Positions 40,101-53,900 of a stretch of DNA of 64,000 bases are shown piece after piece. Under the pieces are notes generated by a model. The model was not told the origin of the DNA. It ran no database searches and saw only the letters and a list, made by a program, of their open reading frames with translations. The translations under genes and the position numbers were made by a program. Position 1 is the first letter of the stretch. Each line of letters opens with the position of its first letter. The stretch is from Hymenolepis diminuta. Taxonomy: Eukaryota > Platyhelminthes > Cestoda > Cyclophyllidea > Hymenolepididae. Location: the NCBI GenBank assembly GCA_900708905.1, contig CAADRB010000003.1, positions 2,463,924-2,527,923 of the forward strand, in the 5' to 3' direction.

Positions 40101-41683
40101 CATTACATATAATTTAATTGGCATGACAAAAGGAATACGTACGCTTTCATTTTATTTTAGATATATTCAGAAATAAAACCTTTTTTGGCAAGGAATCAAC
40201 ATTAACGCATTTGTTCTGAGGTAAGCACTGTCCTTTTGATATTAAGTAGAAGCTGAATAGGCGGTATGGCGGGGTGATGTAAAATTACCAAAGATAGTTC
40301 ACTTCCGTTTCAAAATGACCGAATCTCAAATAAACTGCAGATTTGTAAAACAAAAATATAATATGAAGATGCATGCAGCATTTGAATTCATGTGATCAAT
40401 TATCTAAATTCCATTAAAAAACTTTGTGATTAATAAAATGTAAATGAAAATGATCGTGGTCCATTTGCATTATACTATCGTCATTGAATTAAAAGAATGG
40501 TAAAGCATGCAAATTCATTTCGACGATAATGCGGAATGAAAACAATAAAAAATGTTGAGGAATGAACTAGCACTCAAAAATTTGATGTTACGGTATAAAT
40601 TATTGTAAACAGGAAGTAAACAACTAACTATTTAAGAGATAAGTTAAATCAAAAATCATATTTATATAAATCACTTAAATGAAAGTGACATATTGCTCGG
40701 TAGTTTGCTTATTAAGAAAGCAGAATTTCTGAAAAGAACTTCAGCATCACTTAAAAATTAAATTTTAATTAATGGAATAAATTTATAACATTTTTCTTTA
40801 TTAATTATGCTCTAGGACTTCATTTTCTTTTGTAATCTAGTTTCATTTGCAATATTTGCAGTAATTTCAGAAACTAATTTGCAAAAAATGCAAATTATTA
40901 ATTATTAAAACACAGCTAAACGGAAATAAGGTTAGTTTTAATATAATACATTTAAAAGAAATATTAATATTTAAAATTATTTAATTTGTTTTAATATACC
41001 AGCTTGCATTACAACGACCTGAAACTCAAGGTTGGAGATAATTATATCGAATACAAATAGGCATTATATGATTTGCGAATTATAATTTGCCGAAGAAAAT
41101 ATGATTGACTTTCTCGTATGTTTGCTCATATTTTGAAACTTAAATTGGATTTTACACACAATGCAACATGTGGTTTGTTCTGAGATAATCTCATGTCGAT
41201 TTATCTGAATTTAATCTTTTATGGCAATTTTTATTTTAAAATAATAAATTTTAAGACAGATATTCAGAATTAAATTCTCATAGTTGTCATAAAATTGTTT
41301 TACATTTTTGAGGAAAGTCAAGACTTACAGTAGACATTTTAATTGTATTATCATATGATGATTCGCTAAAATTTGCCGCAAACCAAATTATTCTTTGATG
41401 CTTCGTTTAACTGGTTTATCTGGATTTTTTATCTGGTGGAATTCAATACTTTTCTAACATAATGCTTACTTTTTAAATTAAATAACTTAACTGTTCACTG
41501 CTTAGTACATGTATCATCTCGATGATTGCGGATAGTGCTTCATTTTATGCTGCACTCTTGAAAGTCTTTCACAAGATATTAATTCTGTCTATTTTCCTAT
41601 TACCTTTTAGTTTCAATGAAGTAGTTATGAAAGCTGAATAAAACTATCACGTATCTCGATATCTTCAAGTCACTTCTTCAAAA
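34116..41683. other. Region upstream of the OXR1-like gene, no gene supported
   Basis: 34180-34510 is a GC-richer, repeat-like stretch with three AGGTCA-containing words. 35647-35964 is open for 105 codons on + (includes SGCPHCLSLNTSW) but pyrimidine-rich and without a domain. From about 36900 the sequence becomes strongly AT-rich up to the start codon. No TATA box or other promoter element can be singled out in such sequence. Confidence 0.5.
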
Positions 41684-41979
41684 ATGAGTGCTACCGATAT
41701 TCAAGTATTTGACAAAACTGAAGATAAGCAGGAACATTATGTTGTTAGTTGAATCAATATTTCTGTAATTGAATAAATTTAAGGTTGAAAGTGGCGATTC
41801 AATAACAAGCATTGCTGCAAAATTCGATCTGACACCCTCACGTCTATGTCAGATAAATAAACTTCGTAGCAACCACCTTTTCGCCGGACAGCGCTTAAAG
41901 GTTGTCAAAGAGGAATCTGAACAACCTAAATCAAAAGGAGAAAATCAAGATACCGCAGAAGAAGCTTCTGAACCAGAAG
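41684..41979 (+). other. LysM-coding exons 1 and 2 split by a 40-nt intron
   Basis: Exon 1 (41684-41743) encodes 20 residues ending in HYV. Exon 2 (41784-41979) resumes with VESGDS, so the LysM core is only intact when 41744-41783 is removed. That segment starts GTTAGT, ends AAG and contains an in-frame TGA, so it must be spliced out for the protein to be made. The exon 2 donor is GTAAAA at 41980. Residues 62-85 after LysM are Glu/Lys/Ser rich and probably disordered. Confidence 0.85.
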
Positions 41980-44900
41980 GTAAAATATTTGTTCAATTTT
42001 ATTTTATAAAATTAAAATATTAAAAATTTTATAAACTTTAAAAACCAAATACCAAGTTTTAAGTGAAAAATCCATCTGCCAGAATACACATGTTTTTTCT
42101 CCCAGTTGCTTTTTTTGTTATAGCAAAGCTTTCTTCCACAGCGTAGTATTCCAATAATTGATAAATAATAAACGTGATGGTATTTGCTTTGCAGCGACCC
42201 CTGATATTGATACAAATGCTCCCTCAATCGAGAAGCGCTATAGACACATTTTTAGGCGAATTATTGGAGCAGAAATGCTGGAAAAGTCACACATGGCCAA
42301 AGTCGCGCAAGTATGTCAAGGAAATAAACATCGTAGCTATTTTTAATTTTGCCCAGCATTTAAATTTGTGAAATTTTCTATTTGAAAATGTTAATTTTTT
42401 AATATATTTTTAAATCTTCTTCAGGCGGATATAAAGGAAACCAACGACCCATTAGCGGCCGGATGTCTTAAAGTGGAGGCTAAATTTTGTCCTGAGTTGC
42501 ATGTAACTTGGCTTTATTTTGAAAATACTTTAATTTAGAATTTAAAATCAATCATTTTATTTAAATATATCATTGCTGATAAATTATTTATCTATTCCTT
42601 CAGTACAAACCCTTACATGTTTTTGGGCAATTTTGTAAATTAATTGTCACAGAATTCAGAGCCGAAGTTTACCTGGATTAAAAGAATTTGAATTTCTATT
42701 GTTGTTTTGGCGTGTAGACATGCGTAAAAGGCACACTGATTGCTACAATTGAAACTTTGATGTTTTCACCGCTGGATGAAAGCGATCAAATTGCGGCACT
42801 TTGCCAATCAGCGGTTGAGATGCGTTACGATAGTGTCCGCTCTGTTGCCGCCTATGTCGATGCCTCCGTTTTCGTTTTTACTAAGCGACCAAGGTAAGCT
42901 AATCAAAATCTGCAGCCATTTGTTGTTTGTCTGTATCATATTAAGAAACTAGCTCTGTATTCGACCTTTGCACTCTTTTTGAAAGCAATTATGTGTGCCT
43001 GATTGATAAGTAGTCAATGTATATGTTTAAATGAAATAAAAGAGTAGATATATTATATAATATAAAGTAATTGATTCCAAGGAAACAGCCAGCTTATGCT
43101 CGTATTGAAATACGAGTTGGATAAGCAAATGCATAGTTATCAGTATAAAATTCATCGAAGGAAGAGGAAAATAAACCTTGGAGGTAAGGATGCCTCAGAA
43201 CTTCATGTTGTGATCGATGACCTTTTAAAAATCGTAATGGTTTAAGATGTTTATGAATTTGAATTAGGATAAAATTTAATTTTGAAGATGATTGGAGGAA
43301 AATTGAACTCGATACCGTTTTCGTGAATAAAGTTTTGCAGTCACTTATCACATATTGCACAAAATGTCCGTATTTGTTTGATTGGAGAAAGAACATGCAA
43401 TCCAAACAGAAGAAGTTGAGAGATTAGGTTGCGGTATCACTCACTTCCATTGTGACAAGGCGGTTAACAGCTATAAGCCAGAACATGTTAAATTACTACA
43501 ATTATTCTCGCCAATTGAATATGATTTCATCTAAATTGACAAGGAACGCAGAAAATTTCCTTTCTTTGAACAATATTAGGTTATAGGTAACTTGATCGTC
43601 GCTGTAATACGCTTACAACTATGAATGGATCAGACCATATACAATGTGTGGGGAAAAGACCAAGGTTTCACAAAATTTCCTCCGAAGGAATGAAAACTGA
43701 ACGTCAATCCGCCGCCGAACCGATAATAGTTTTGCCTAAAATGATTGTCAAATTATCAAAGGCAGCGTTCACTCGCATTTCGATAACGATGATGTGTGCC
43801 TAAGAAACAATCTGGAAGTCGTGAATTGCTCATCGAGAGACAAAGCTTGGGCTCCTCGACCTTAAGCCATGGATGTTGGCATCCTATCATGAATTATAGC
43901 CTGATCAAGTTCACTTAGTTTGCGAATTGCGTTTTTTAATTTCGTTTTCCCTTAGCAGATGAATACATAATTGGTATTGTTGAAGACGATATTCCACGTG
44001 TTGCCAAGTATAGCACAATAAGAGATTTCTTTTAAATACGCTTTACAGAATCGGGAACTTCGATGTAATTTGGAATAAAATGTAAGTCAGTATGATTTAA
44101 GATACTGATAATACAAACAATGACAAAAAATGTGGTGGTGAACAATAATTAAAATAGATTTGATTTATTAACCGCGTATTTTGATATCGATGCATTTTCC
44201 TAATTTGCATATAGGATTCTAATTAATTAGCTTTTCTCTCGCTTAGAGTACACAAATTTATTTCATGTTTTAGGGTGCATTCAGGGAAGAAACTGAAAAG
44301 ATTTTTACTTTCATTTAAAAGAGTCAAATTAAGCTAATTAATTCTAATATTTGGTGCTTGGTAATGTAAATTCCATGAGATGTAAAGGTAAGTTGAAACA
44401 AATATTCCGTTATTAATTAATTATTATTGAATACGCCTTATATATTTCAAGTTATTTTGGATTGCCTACTTATAAAATTCTTAAATTCAATATTATTTTC
44501 AAAGAAAAAAATGAAGTTAAGCTGAGATAAGAACGAATTTTTAAACATAGCATTAAGATAAATTGTTTGAATAATAAATTAGTTTTGCTTTTTCTATTAA
44601 CCCGAACAAGTGTTTGCAAAAAGAGCTTCTAATTAATAAAATTAAACAAATCCAGTTTGCAATTATGAAATAGCAAATATTTAGAACTTTAATGCGCAGT
44701 TTGATACATGTTTTACGAAAATTAGAGCAACAATCAAAATATGCAATTGACTTTAATTGAATTAGATTTCAAAAAGAATTGAAGACGCTTGAGCATAAAT
44801 TATTCCTATGCAATTTTGAAAAAGTTTTATTACATTTCTACTAGATTAAAGATGCACTTTTATTTATTTTAGGCTCCAGAGGCAATATACTCATGAATCG

Positions 44901-47900
44901 AATACAGATGACTCAAATAATAACACTCAGTCAATACATGCATCTTCAGTAAACGTCATCCAACACGAAGGTACGAACCATTGATGAGTCTGGTAAAATG
45001 CTCGAATCTAAACTGTTTAATTTTTGTGCTTACGTTAGTAGAAATGGTGTTATAAGCTTTATCAGGGGAAAGCATATGAATAAGGAGAGAGAAAAAGTAT
45101 TAAATAAGGTAAGATACAAGAAACGTTTAAGACAAATTTGATAATAAAGCCAGCGCGTCATCGGCCTCAATTTATTTTAATTAAGGGGATAATGGCGTAA
45201 TATCCTGAAGATCGAATTTCATGCTTTGACTCCTAGATTTATGGGTGAGATTATGCTCAAAATATTCCGGTTGAATTGGTTCGTGCCAACTTAGACTAAC
45301 GGCAAATTTTCAAACATGACACAGCCTACTTGAGCTCACTCACGGTTGACGATTGAAATTTTTTCCGGAATTTAGGTTTCTAATAAAGATTCTTCTTTTG
45401 TGTCTCTAATGAAATTTCCTTACTTATGCTTTACTACCTTGATTAAATTAAATATAACAAAAATTCGAAGCCAATTTTAATATTAATCTGGTCGACAAAA
45501 CGAATTCCTGATTTGTTTTTATATAGAAAGAGTTGATAGTAACCTTAGGTTGCTAATGTCACACACAAAATGAAATCAATCAAAATTTTTATCTATGCAA
45601 ATTTTTAAAATTGGAGAAGTCATTAATTTTATTAAGCTCTAATCGATTTTTTTCCATTTTAATTTCGGAAGAGTCTTTCACCGGTATTTTTCAATGCTCT
45701 CCGTCAATTTCTAGAAAAAGAACATATATACGCTATTTATCCTTGATTTATCATCATAAATCAATAAAGAAAAGTTAGATATTAAAAAATTGTCTGCTCT
45801 TATATATTTGTGCGTTAGAAAGGATACGTGATTCATAGGCTGATCATCTTGAGGAAATCAGAGAAAATGAAGTGGTTTTGTTCCTGTAGAACTTTGATTT
45901 TCTAAGACCCTGAGGATTCATATCTTTTCCTGCAAGCATAAACACAATTCGGTTGAAAACTTAAAATTCACTTCTCTGGTATTCGTAGTTTTTAAGTGGT
46001 TTTATTAATTAAATGTCAAAACTAAATTGGATTCTAGTGCTCAGGCAAATTCCTTAAATAAAAAAATATAATTTTTTAATTTATTTTTATTATTTTACTA
46101 TTTTATTTTATTATTACAAAACAACCATAGGTGAAATAAGTGTTTGTTTTTCAGAAGTTTATGAGAAACACAAAATATTAATGTCGCTATAAAGCCCAAT
46201 GAAACACTGATTGGTTAAATACTGACCAATCGGAGGAGAAGGAAACTTAAAGATGAGATCCTATTGATTGGTTTAAGTTTATTTAAGCACAAATTTATAT
46301 ATTCATAGGTGTAGGAGCAGCTGATGATATCTTATTTGGGAGAGAAAGTATTTTTAAAACTTTGAATAAAATTTTTTGGGTTGCTCATTTTATCTTTGCA
46401 TCTGGAAATTGTCTTAAAAGAAATTCATTCATGAAGTGCTTGGAGTAATTGTAAAGTCTGTATTGAAAAATAAAAATTAAATCGAAAATGATTTAAGTCT
46501 CATATATCTCAATTAGTACAAAGGAAACCATAACTGGAATTTTTAAGATCTAAAACTACTGTTAAATCATACAAAATTGCTACTATTTTGTGTTATTTCA
46601 AACTGTCACCTTCAGTTTGTTATGGTGTCTTACTAATTTTAAGCAGAGAGATAATATTCAGTTTGATGTGTTTAGAACAGCTATTACTACTAATTAATTA
46701 ATTTGTTTATTTACAGTTTGCTAATTAAGTATGTATCTGTTTTATTTTTACTACCACAAAATGATTGGTTAATTTTAGTATGTTGGATAGGGGATTGTAG
46801 GACTTTCACTATAAAATAAAATTTTGAAGATTTTGGCTTAAGACTTTCATGAAGAGAGGTATTTGAAAGTCCTTAAAGACATTGCAAATTAACTGTGTTA
46901 CGGAATAGATATGTACGTAGCTGAAATCGTAAATATTATAACCCATTTAGGGTAAATGAGATATTGCCTACTTCGTTTATTATAGAGCACCTTGAATAAA
47001 AAAATTGTAATTTAAAACAGTCAGGCAAGATATATAAAAACGGCTAACATTAATATATATTAGTCTTGGAAAATAATGCTTTGTTTTAAAATACAGTTAT
47101 GCTAGCAAAGTTCTTCCCAAGAAGGTTTTCTTGGTGCGAATATTTGAAAGCGTTGCAATGGCTTGAAGTGTGACTTTGCAGGATGCGCTTCACATTGTAC
47201 AGGATAATATTTTTCGGGAAGGAAAGTAAACAGTTATGTATTTTTCTATACGCAGTTATGATTTGCTTGATAGTAGAAGAAGGCGTTCATCTTAACCTAT
47301 GCAAGTTGAATATTTATTTGATTCCGCTAATCCTCGCTTCCTTTCCCTTTCAAACTCAAGTGAGTTGAAATGTGATTGCATTATGAGTCCAGGACCTAAT
47401 GCTTTCTCTAATGCTTGTAATAAAATATAAATAATTGCAAATTAATATGAGATTAATAGTTTACTATTTTCATTTTATATTTGCAGAACAAGCTCTGCAG
47501 GAGAACGAAGTGTTTCTCTGCTGCTCGGTTCAGCGAAATCGTTTTACATCCGGTGGTGGAATAAGTCCACCTGCTTGTTCTCCAGGGGCCCAGTGGTTCA
47601 TTGTCTCTAGAAAAAGGTATTTTAAATCAAGTATTAATGATATGCAATTAATAATTGAATTAGTCATTGATCCATGAAACAAGGAAAGAGTTTCTTTTCC
47701 ATATTAATTGAAATACAAACGATAAAACGAATTTACATACTAAACAATGAAAGAAGGACTGAAATTAGTTTTAATTAATAAAACTTTTATATCAGTGAAA
47801 ATGATGATGGGAAAGTTTAGGAGACAGTTGTTGACTAAGACATTAAATCGAAACAGAGAAATAAAAGTTGTCATAATTTATTAATGAATAAATTATTTTA

Positions 47901-50900
47901 ATAAGAAATTATCTATTTTTGTATCTTTGAAATTAGATAATGGTAAGTTAGGTCTAATTGAATGTTTATGAACCAGTTTAAATCAAAGTCTTTGCAATAT
48001 TTCATTGGAGGCGAAATCCTGAAGAGAAATTAATTTTTCTAATGAAACTCACAACAAAATAAATGTTTAAAATCCACAATTCACCTTTGAGATTAAAGGC
48101 ATAAAATATTACTCATCAGTTTTACAATCGCATCTACATCAAATTAAACATGCAGCCCTTTTGCTAGCAACACTACTAAGCCTCATAATCGCTGAATTTT
48201 AAAACGTAAAATAAGTATCTGAAAACAATAGTTATAAAAACTATCTAATCAATAATTTTTACGATTTAGAAAATGATGCAGAATAATTTCATTCACTCGA
48301 ACCCATGCTTTAGGTTTGGATCATAACCATAAATAGAAATCAATTATTGGTCAGATCAGATGAATTTAATTTATGCAGTTGAGGATCATGAAGTGAGTAA
48401 GATTTTACTCAAAAATATGGATATGGAAGTGAACTTTTAAAGAGCTCTGTTCCGTGATAGACAAATGTGAAAGCCTTTCTTTTTCCTCCCATCTTTTTCC
48501 TTTATATCTTGTCACCTTTTAACAAACTGTGCTAAACATTCATAAGATAAAATAGAATTTTTAAAATAATTTCTTGCCAGATATAAATTTATAGCCTTTG
48601 TAAAGGTGATGGTATATAGAATGTAAAGTGGCTTCTGAAAATTCATTAAAATATCTTTTCAACTCTGTCTTATGATATTTAGCGTTGAAGATCTTGACAA
48701 CTTCTTAGTCGGCAGCAACCTCGGCTTTGCGTCAGTAGTACCACTGGGAACTCTTCCGGAAAAATCGACGAGTGACAAGGGAGAAAAAGAGTGTGAAAAA
48801 TCAAGAAGCATTCCCAGTGCCATCGGTTCTCTCATTCCGCGAAAAATGACCCTTTCATTTCGAAATTCTCAAGACTCAAGTGGAACATCTCCTCAGAGTT
48901 ACATTGGTCGTAGTCTCGGTCGACTCATTCATCGAACTGCGTCGACAGGACAGAAAAATCCTAGATTAAATCCTACTATGGGTTGTGGAGGTGGCAGACG
49001 AAGACCACTTTCTATCGGCTGCTCCGAAGAACTTTTCTCAGACCATGCTGCGATTGATGTGATTCCTCAAGATCTGAATAAAAGGACTGGTGGGGAGGAT
49101 TCGGAAGCCGTATTCTTTGAAAGATCATCGTCAAGCACACCGTCATTTGCAGATGAAAAAGAAGTCTTTGACGTGCTTCGACAGACGTCTCTTCTTTGGG
49201 AGGTATCATTCTCAACTTAATCTACTTTTCCCTAATCGAAATATTTGCCCGTTGAAATTAGCAGTTCTGACGTTATAAAGATAGATTAGGGACTGAATCG
49301 GTAAAATTTCAGGTGTATTGTGTCAGATGCATTACAGTTGGCTTGTTATGATTATGAAAAAACATATCTGTGCAAGCACGCGTTTCGGAAAAAAGAATGG
49401 ACTTGGGCATATATTTTAAACCAAGGTCAAAAAATTTTAACAAATCCAAATATTTTAAACAACGAAGAAGTACCAACTATCAGAACGAAGTATTAACTTA
49501 TTAGGTTTGAGATATTTATATTTCCTATTTCTATTTTCTTCCTGCTATAACAATGACAACGATTCGTATCTTAGACACAAACATGAGAATTTCCATCTTA
49601 GATAATTAGACTTATTAATATATGTACTGAAAATGTCAACAATTGATAATGTTTTCTAGTGCGGCAGTATATTTGATTACGGTATTAGAAAATCGTAATG
49701 ATTTAATATACCTTATTTCATATATAATCAGAAGTGGGCCGGAAATTCTAAAAGGAAACCACACAAATTTTTCTATTAAACAATGAAATTGTGAAAGTAC
49801 AGTTGTTTGGTCACGAGGGAGTAAAATTATTGTAATATATTAACAAATAATAACTTACACAGCGTTTTCTTTTCACTATTCCAATAGTAAAATATTTCAC
49901 ATAAGAAATTTGGAATAAATAATATTTTCTCGGTTGTATTTTTACTGAAGTCAGACCAATTTATTACATTATTTCAAATGAAGAAATAGAAATAAATCAA
50001 ATAAATTTAGAAGCTAACTTTGTGTCATCAGGCTGTTAAAAAAAGAGTTGGAACTTTTCGACAAATTAAAATTTCTTACTCGGCAAAGTTAAGTTGCTGT
50101 ATTTCAGAAAATTTATACGTTATCAGTTGTATTATGTATATGTCATCAATTATTATAATATAATAATATAATTGGTTAACAATTAATTTAAATATTATTT
50201 GAGAACAAAGGATAGAAAAAGATAATACATATATGTAAATTAATCTAATACTTTTGATGAATTTGATTTTTCTGAATGTACAATCAGTCAATTCGCCTTT
50301 CAAAAATATCGCACATGAGGCGATGTCATAACTCTAAACCTGAAAGTTGTAAACATACTTTTCAAGGGTTGAAATGTTAAGCATGAAACAAATCAACACA
50401 CAATTATTTATTTTATGACCTGAAATGTTTGGAGAATACCAAAGGAGCACAGCTAGAATCTCGAATACCGGTTTGGTGAAATTACATAAAATACAACAAA
50501 ATATCTGCGTCAAAGATTTTCATAAGTTGACAATGATGATGTGTGTTGAATTCATTTAAGCTAGTATTGTCATTCAGGAAAAGATTGAGCTAAAGTGGTA
50601 AGACCGGTCATAATACTTGATCAAGAAGTACTGAATACCCAGGAAAAGAATTTGCCCAGCAATCTAGAAGACGAATCAAGAACTTCGGAATATGTAGCAG
50701 GGATCAAACCAAGGCACAACCTGACTCCAAGCATAATCAAGACTCTTTTGAAAACTACCAATATTTTAAGACATCTTTCGATGGCAGACTTCACCATTGC
50801 CCGATTTGTTACCATGGCGAACTATATCTTTATTTTCCCTGCTGTGAATTATAATAAGAAGATAATAATTAAGCTAATCCATTTGTCTTTTCTATATTTC

Positions 50901-53900
50901 CAGCTTGTCAGCGAGCAGGAGTTTCTCCAGAGATGCGTCTTAGCAGAAGCCGAACAAGAGGAAGGCGAGGAAGGTTGTGGCTCTTTGATAAGTGAATCCG
51001 CTATCTTCTCGATTCTACCACCTCCTGCTGCTATCATCCAGAGCACTATTCTCGCAACTCAAACCCAAATTCAAGAGGTGATTCTCTTTTGACTTATTTA
51101 ATTAAATGGTATTGTGCAAACTTAAAGTATCCAATTATTTTCTATAAATCTCATGCATGCGATGCGACGATTAAATGAACATTTTAAAAAAATTAATGGG
51201 CACTGCTTTTAACTGTCATGCGGGGAATAAATTAATTTATTTTTAATAAATTCGTCTAGGCAAGACAAACAATGAAAAATGTTTTATTTCTGGTAATTTA
51301 TAGGTTTCCACTTAGAGTTAAAAGAAAAGAAAATGAGAATGTTCATAATATAAAAATACATTATTCTCACATTATTAATGCAATACATACAAGAATTTCA
51401 AAAATTTAATAAAGTTCCTGCTCCTGAGTATCAATCCACATAGACTGAAACTTCGTTATGGCTTAATATCAAATGTTTGGGGATTTCTTTTTATTTTTTC
51501 TTTTTATCATCCATATTAATACAGTTTTTTCCACGAGAGGGCAAAAATATTTGCACGATGTTCAATAATGGAAGAGCATACAGGCAAGGGAAAAGAGGGG
51601 GCTGAGTGTCGAATAAATGTTGATAATTTGGTCAGGTTATCTAGAATCTTCCCTTTGAATTTTGGGAAGATTTTGCTGTCAATATTCTCGTAAGAGTTAT
51701 GGATCTCACTTGAAGATACCTTAGTCATTTGAAGCTAAGCTTTCATGCTTCGACTGAAGGAGTTCTGTTTAAATTAGTGTCTTCGATTTTCAAATGTGCT
51801 AACAAAATGTTTTAATTGAGCGATTGGTCAAACCGCTTAGATTAAGCTGCGCTTTCTAACACCAGGTTGACAAGACTAAGTAAGGTTTCTTAGCAAGACA
51901 GAACACAGTAGAATTTGTTTAAGGTAAACAATAAGTCGCTATATTGCAGGTATTTTTATTTTGGTAATAATAAACACTCAAAATAATTTTAATAACAGGT
52001 TATATTTAGCATAAGTGACATAAAATACATTTAAATTTTTGTTAAAGCTGGAGCAAAATTTAAATCCTCTTTATTTTATTTCAATTTCCTTAAATCGTTT
52101 TTTTTGCATGAAAATTGAAGAATAATTCAGCTAAATATTTCCTAGAATTAAGATCATTTAACACTTGTAACAAGTTTGGGAAGTTGCGTACTAAGAACAT
52201 TTAATAAAATTAATCTGAATGGCCTTAAATTTTCCTTAATTTAATTTGCAGTGATTAACTCCAATTTGCCCCACTCAAATACTCCCCGAACGGGAGCGCA
52301 AAACCATAGGACGACATCACGAGATGCATCTACAAACTTCTTAGATTCACAGAGTGAGGGGGAGAGAGGGAGGGAAGGGTCTTATAATTTATTAATCGCA
52401 ATCGTGCGCGCGCAATTTACGACTACTGTTATTGTTTAATTAATAATAGGACTATGGGGGGGAGGGAGTTGTGAAAAGTGATAAGGAGCTTCTGCTCTAG
52501 TAATTATAATCTAGTATAAAACCCACTGTTTATTAAGATGGTATGCATAATAATATTTAAATTGGCGGATACCATTATTTTGGGAGGCGAGTAAAGGAAT
52601 TTTTTATTTGGAGTTCAAAAGTGTAATTTATTCTCTCCCGCGTCCAAGCGTCAATGAGGAAGACTTTGGACTACTATGAGAAATCTATACAGTTTTCTTA
52701 CAATAGAGCTTCTTCATAGTCATCCGGTATCAAGGAGAACTAAAATACATAAAAAACAACAGCTAAAGAAAATCAATAATGACTTTGGTTTAATAGGGTT
52801 TTCATTGACTAAAAGGGCCAACAACGCCAGTTCTAAATCTCTAGAATCATAGATCTCTACCTTAACGGAATTTGAACAAACCGACGAAGTGGGGCGCATT
52901 CAATTGTGGGTGAATGTTCAGGGAAAAAGAAAGTAATATTCTTGGACTGTCGTGGAGATCACTAATTTTCAGGTGCAACAATCAACAAGGACTTCCATTT
53001 TCTAATTTCTTAAGTGTTATAAGGGACACGAACCCTCAAATCAAAATGTCAATCTCAACGTTGAGATTAGATTAAACGGGTCATAATTTTTTTAACAAAG
53101 CAATAGCAGCACACTTTTTTGAGCTGAGTAATTCTGGAGTAAAAATCCCGAATCCCATAGATCAAATCCTCATACCATTTCTCCGAACTATTTTCTCTTA
53201 GCTGTAGCTAGAATTTGTTTATTTTATACTATAGTGCATGCTATATTTAGGGAGCGGACAGATTACAATAATTTTTTCTCTTCTAAGCCCATAATAAAAA
53301 AATTCGTGACGTATGTTTTTTTATTAATTGTGATAGTTGTTATACTTATCTGCATGCAACCTTCAAAATTAATGAACATACTCTTGAAATCCCTTGAGAA
53401 TTAACTTGCATTTAAAGTCAAGAATTGAAATAGCATGTTGATATATGGCCATCCGCTCACTACTGTCTTTCGAAAGACTCAAGCAAGATGGAATATTTAG
53501 AATAACGATAAATGAAATAAGGATAGTTTTTGCTTTCTGTGGACGCAAATGATTTTAGAATGTAAAGTTAAAAATATCTTAAGTAAAAGGCAATTAATTT
53601 TCAATTTTTTTATTTAAAAGTACTTTTTAAAGTATTTTTTCTATTTAAAATTATCTACTGGAGTTAATTTTGATATCTTTTTTAAACATATATATCTGAA
53701 CTCATAAGTGCAAAAACGATCTTTTCAAATGATGCCTTGATCAAGATCATTTTTAAGATTAATTCGAATTTTCTTAAGCTGAAGTAAAGTTGCTTTAAAT
53801 ATATTTAAAATCAAAGTAAGAAATTGTCTTTAATTATTTTTTTAATTGTGATTCATATAATTCCCTGTGAAATAATTTTATCTGTTATTAATAATCTACC

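Noticed and set aside
48672..48682. ATG at 48672 as the start of a separate 182-codon gene
   Set aside because: The ATG lies before the acceptor AG at 48681-48682; reading through exon 7 into 48683 gives the expected GRAM-like continuation.
49012..49215. Open frames overlapping exon 8 on both strands
   Set aside because: Shadows of exon 8 in other frames.
52251..52439. Possible exon after a TTTGCAG acceptor, frame including LPHSNTPRTGAQNH
   Set aside because: Exon 9 ends in phase 0, and joining here would give an immediate TGA; the open frame needs a different phase. Exon 10 joins exon 9 directly and in the right TLDc register. It could be a rare alternative ending, but nothing else supports it.
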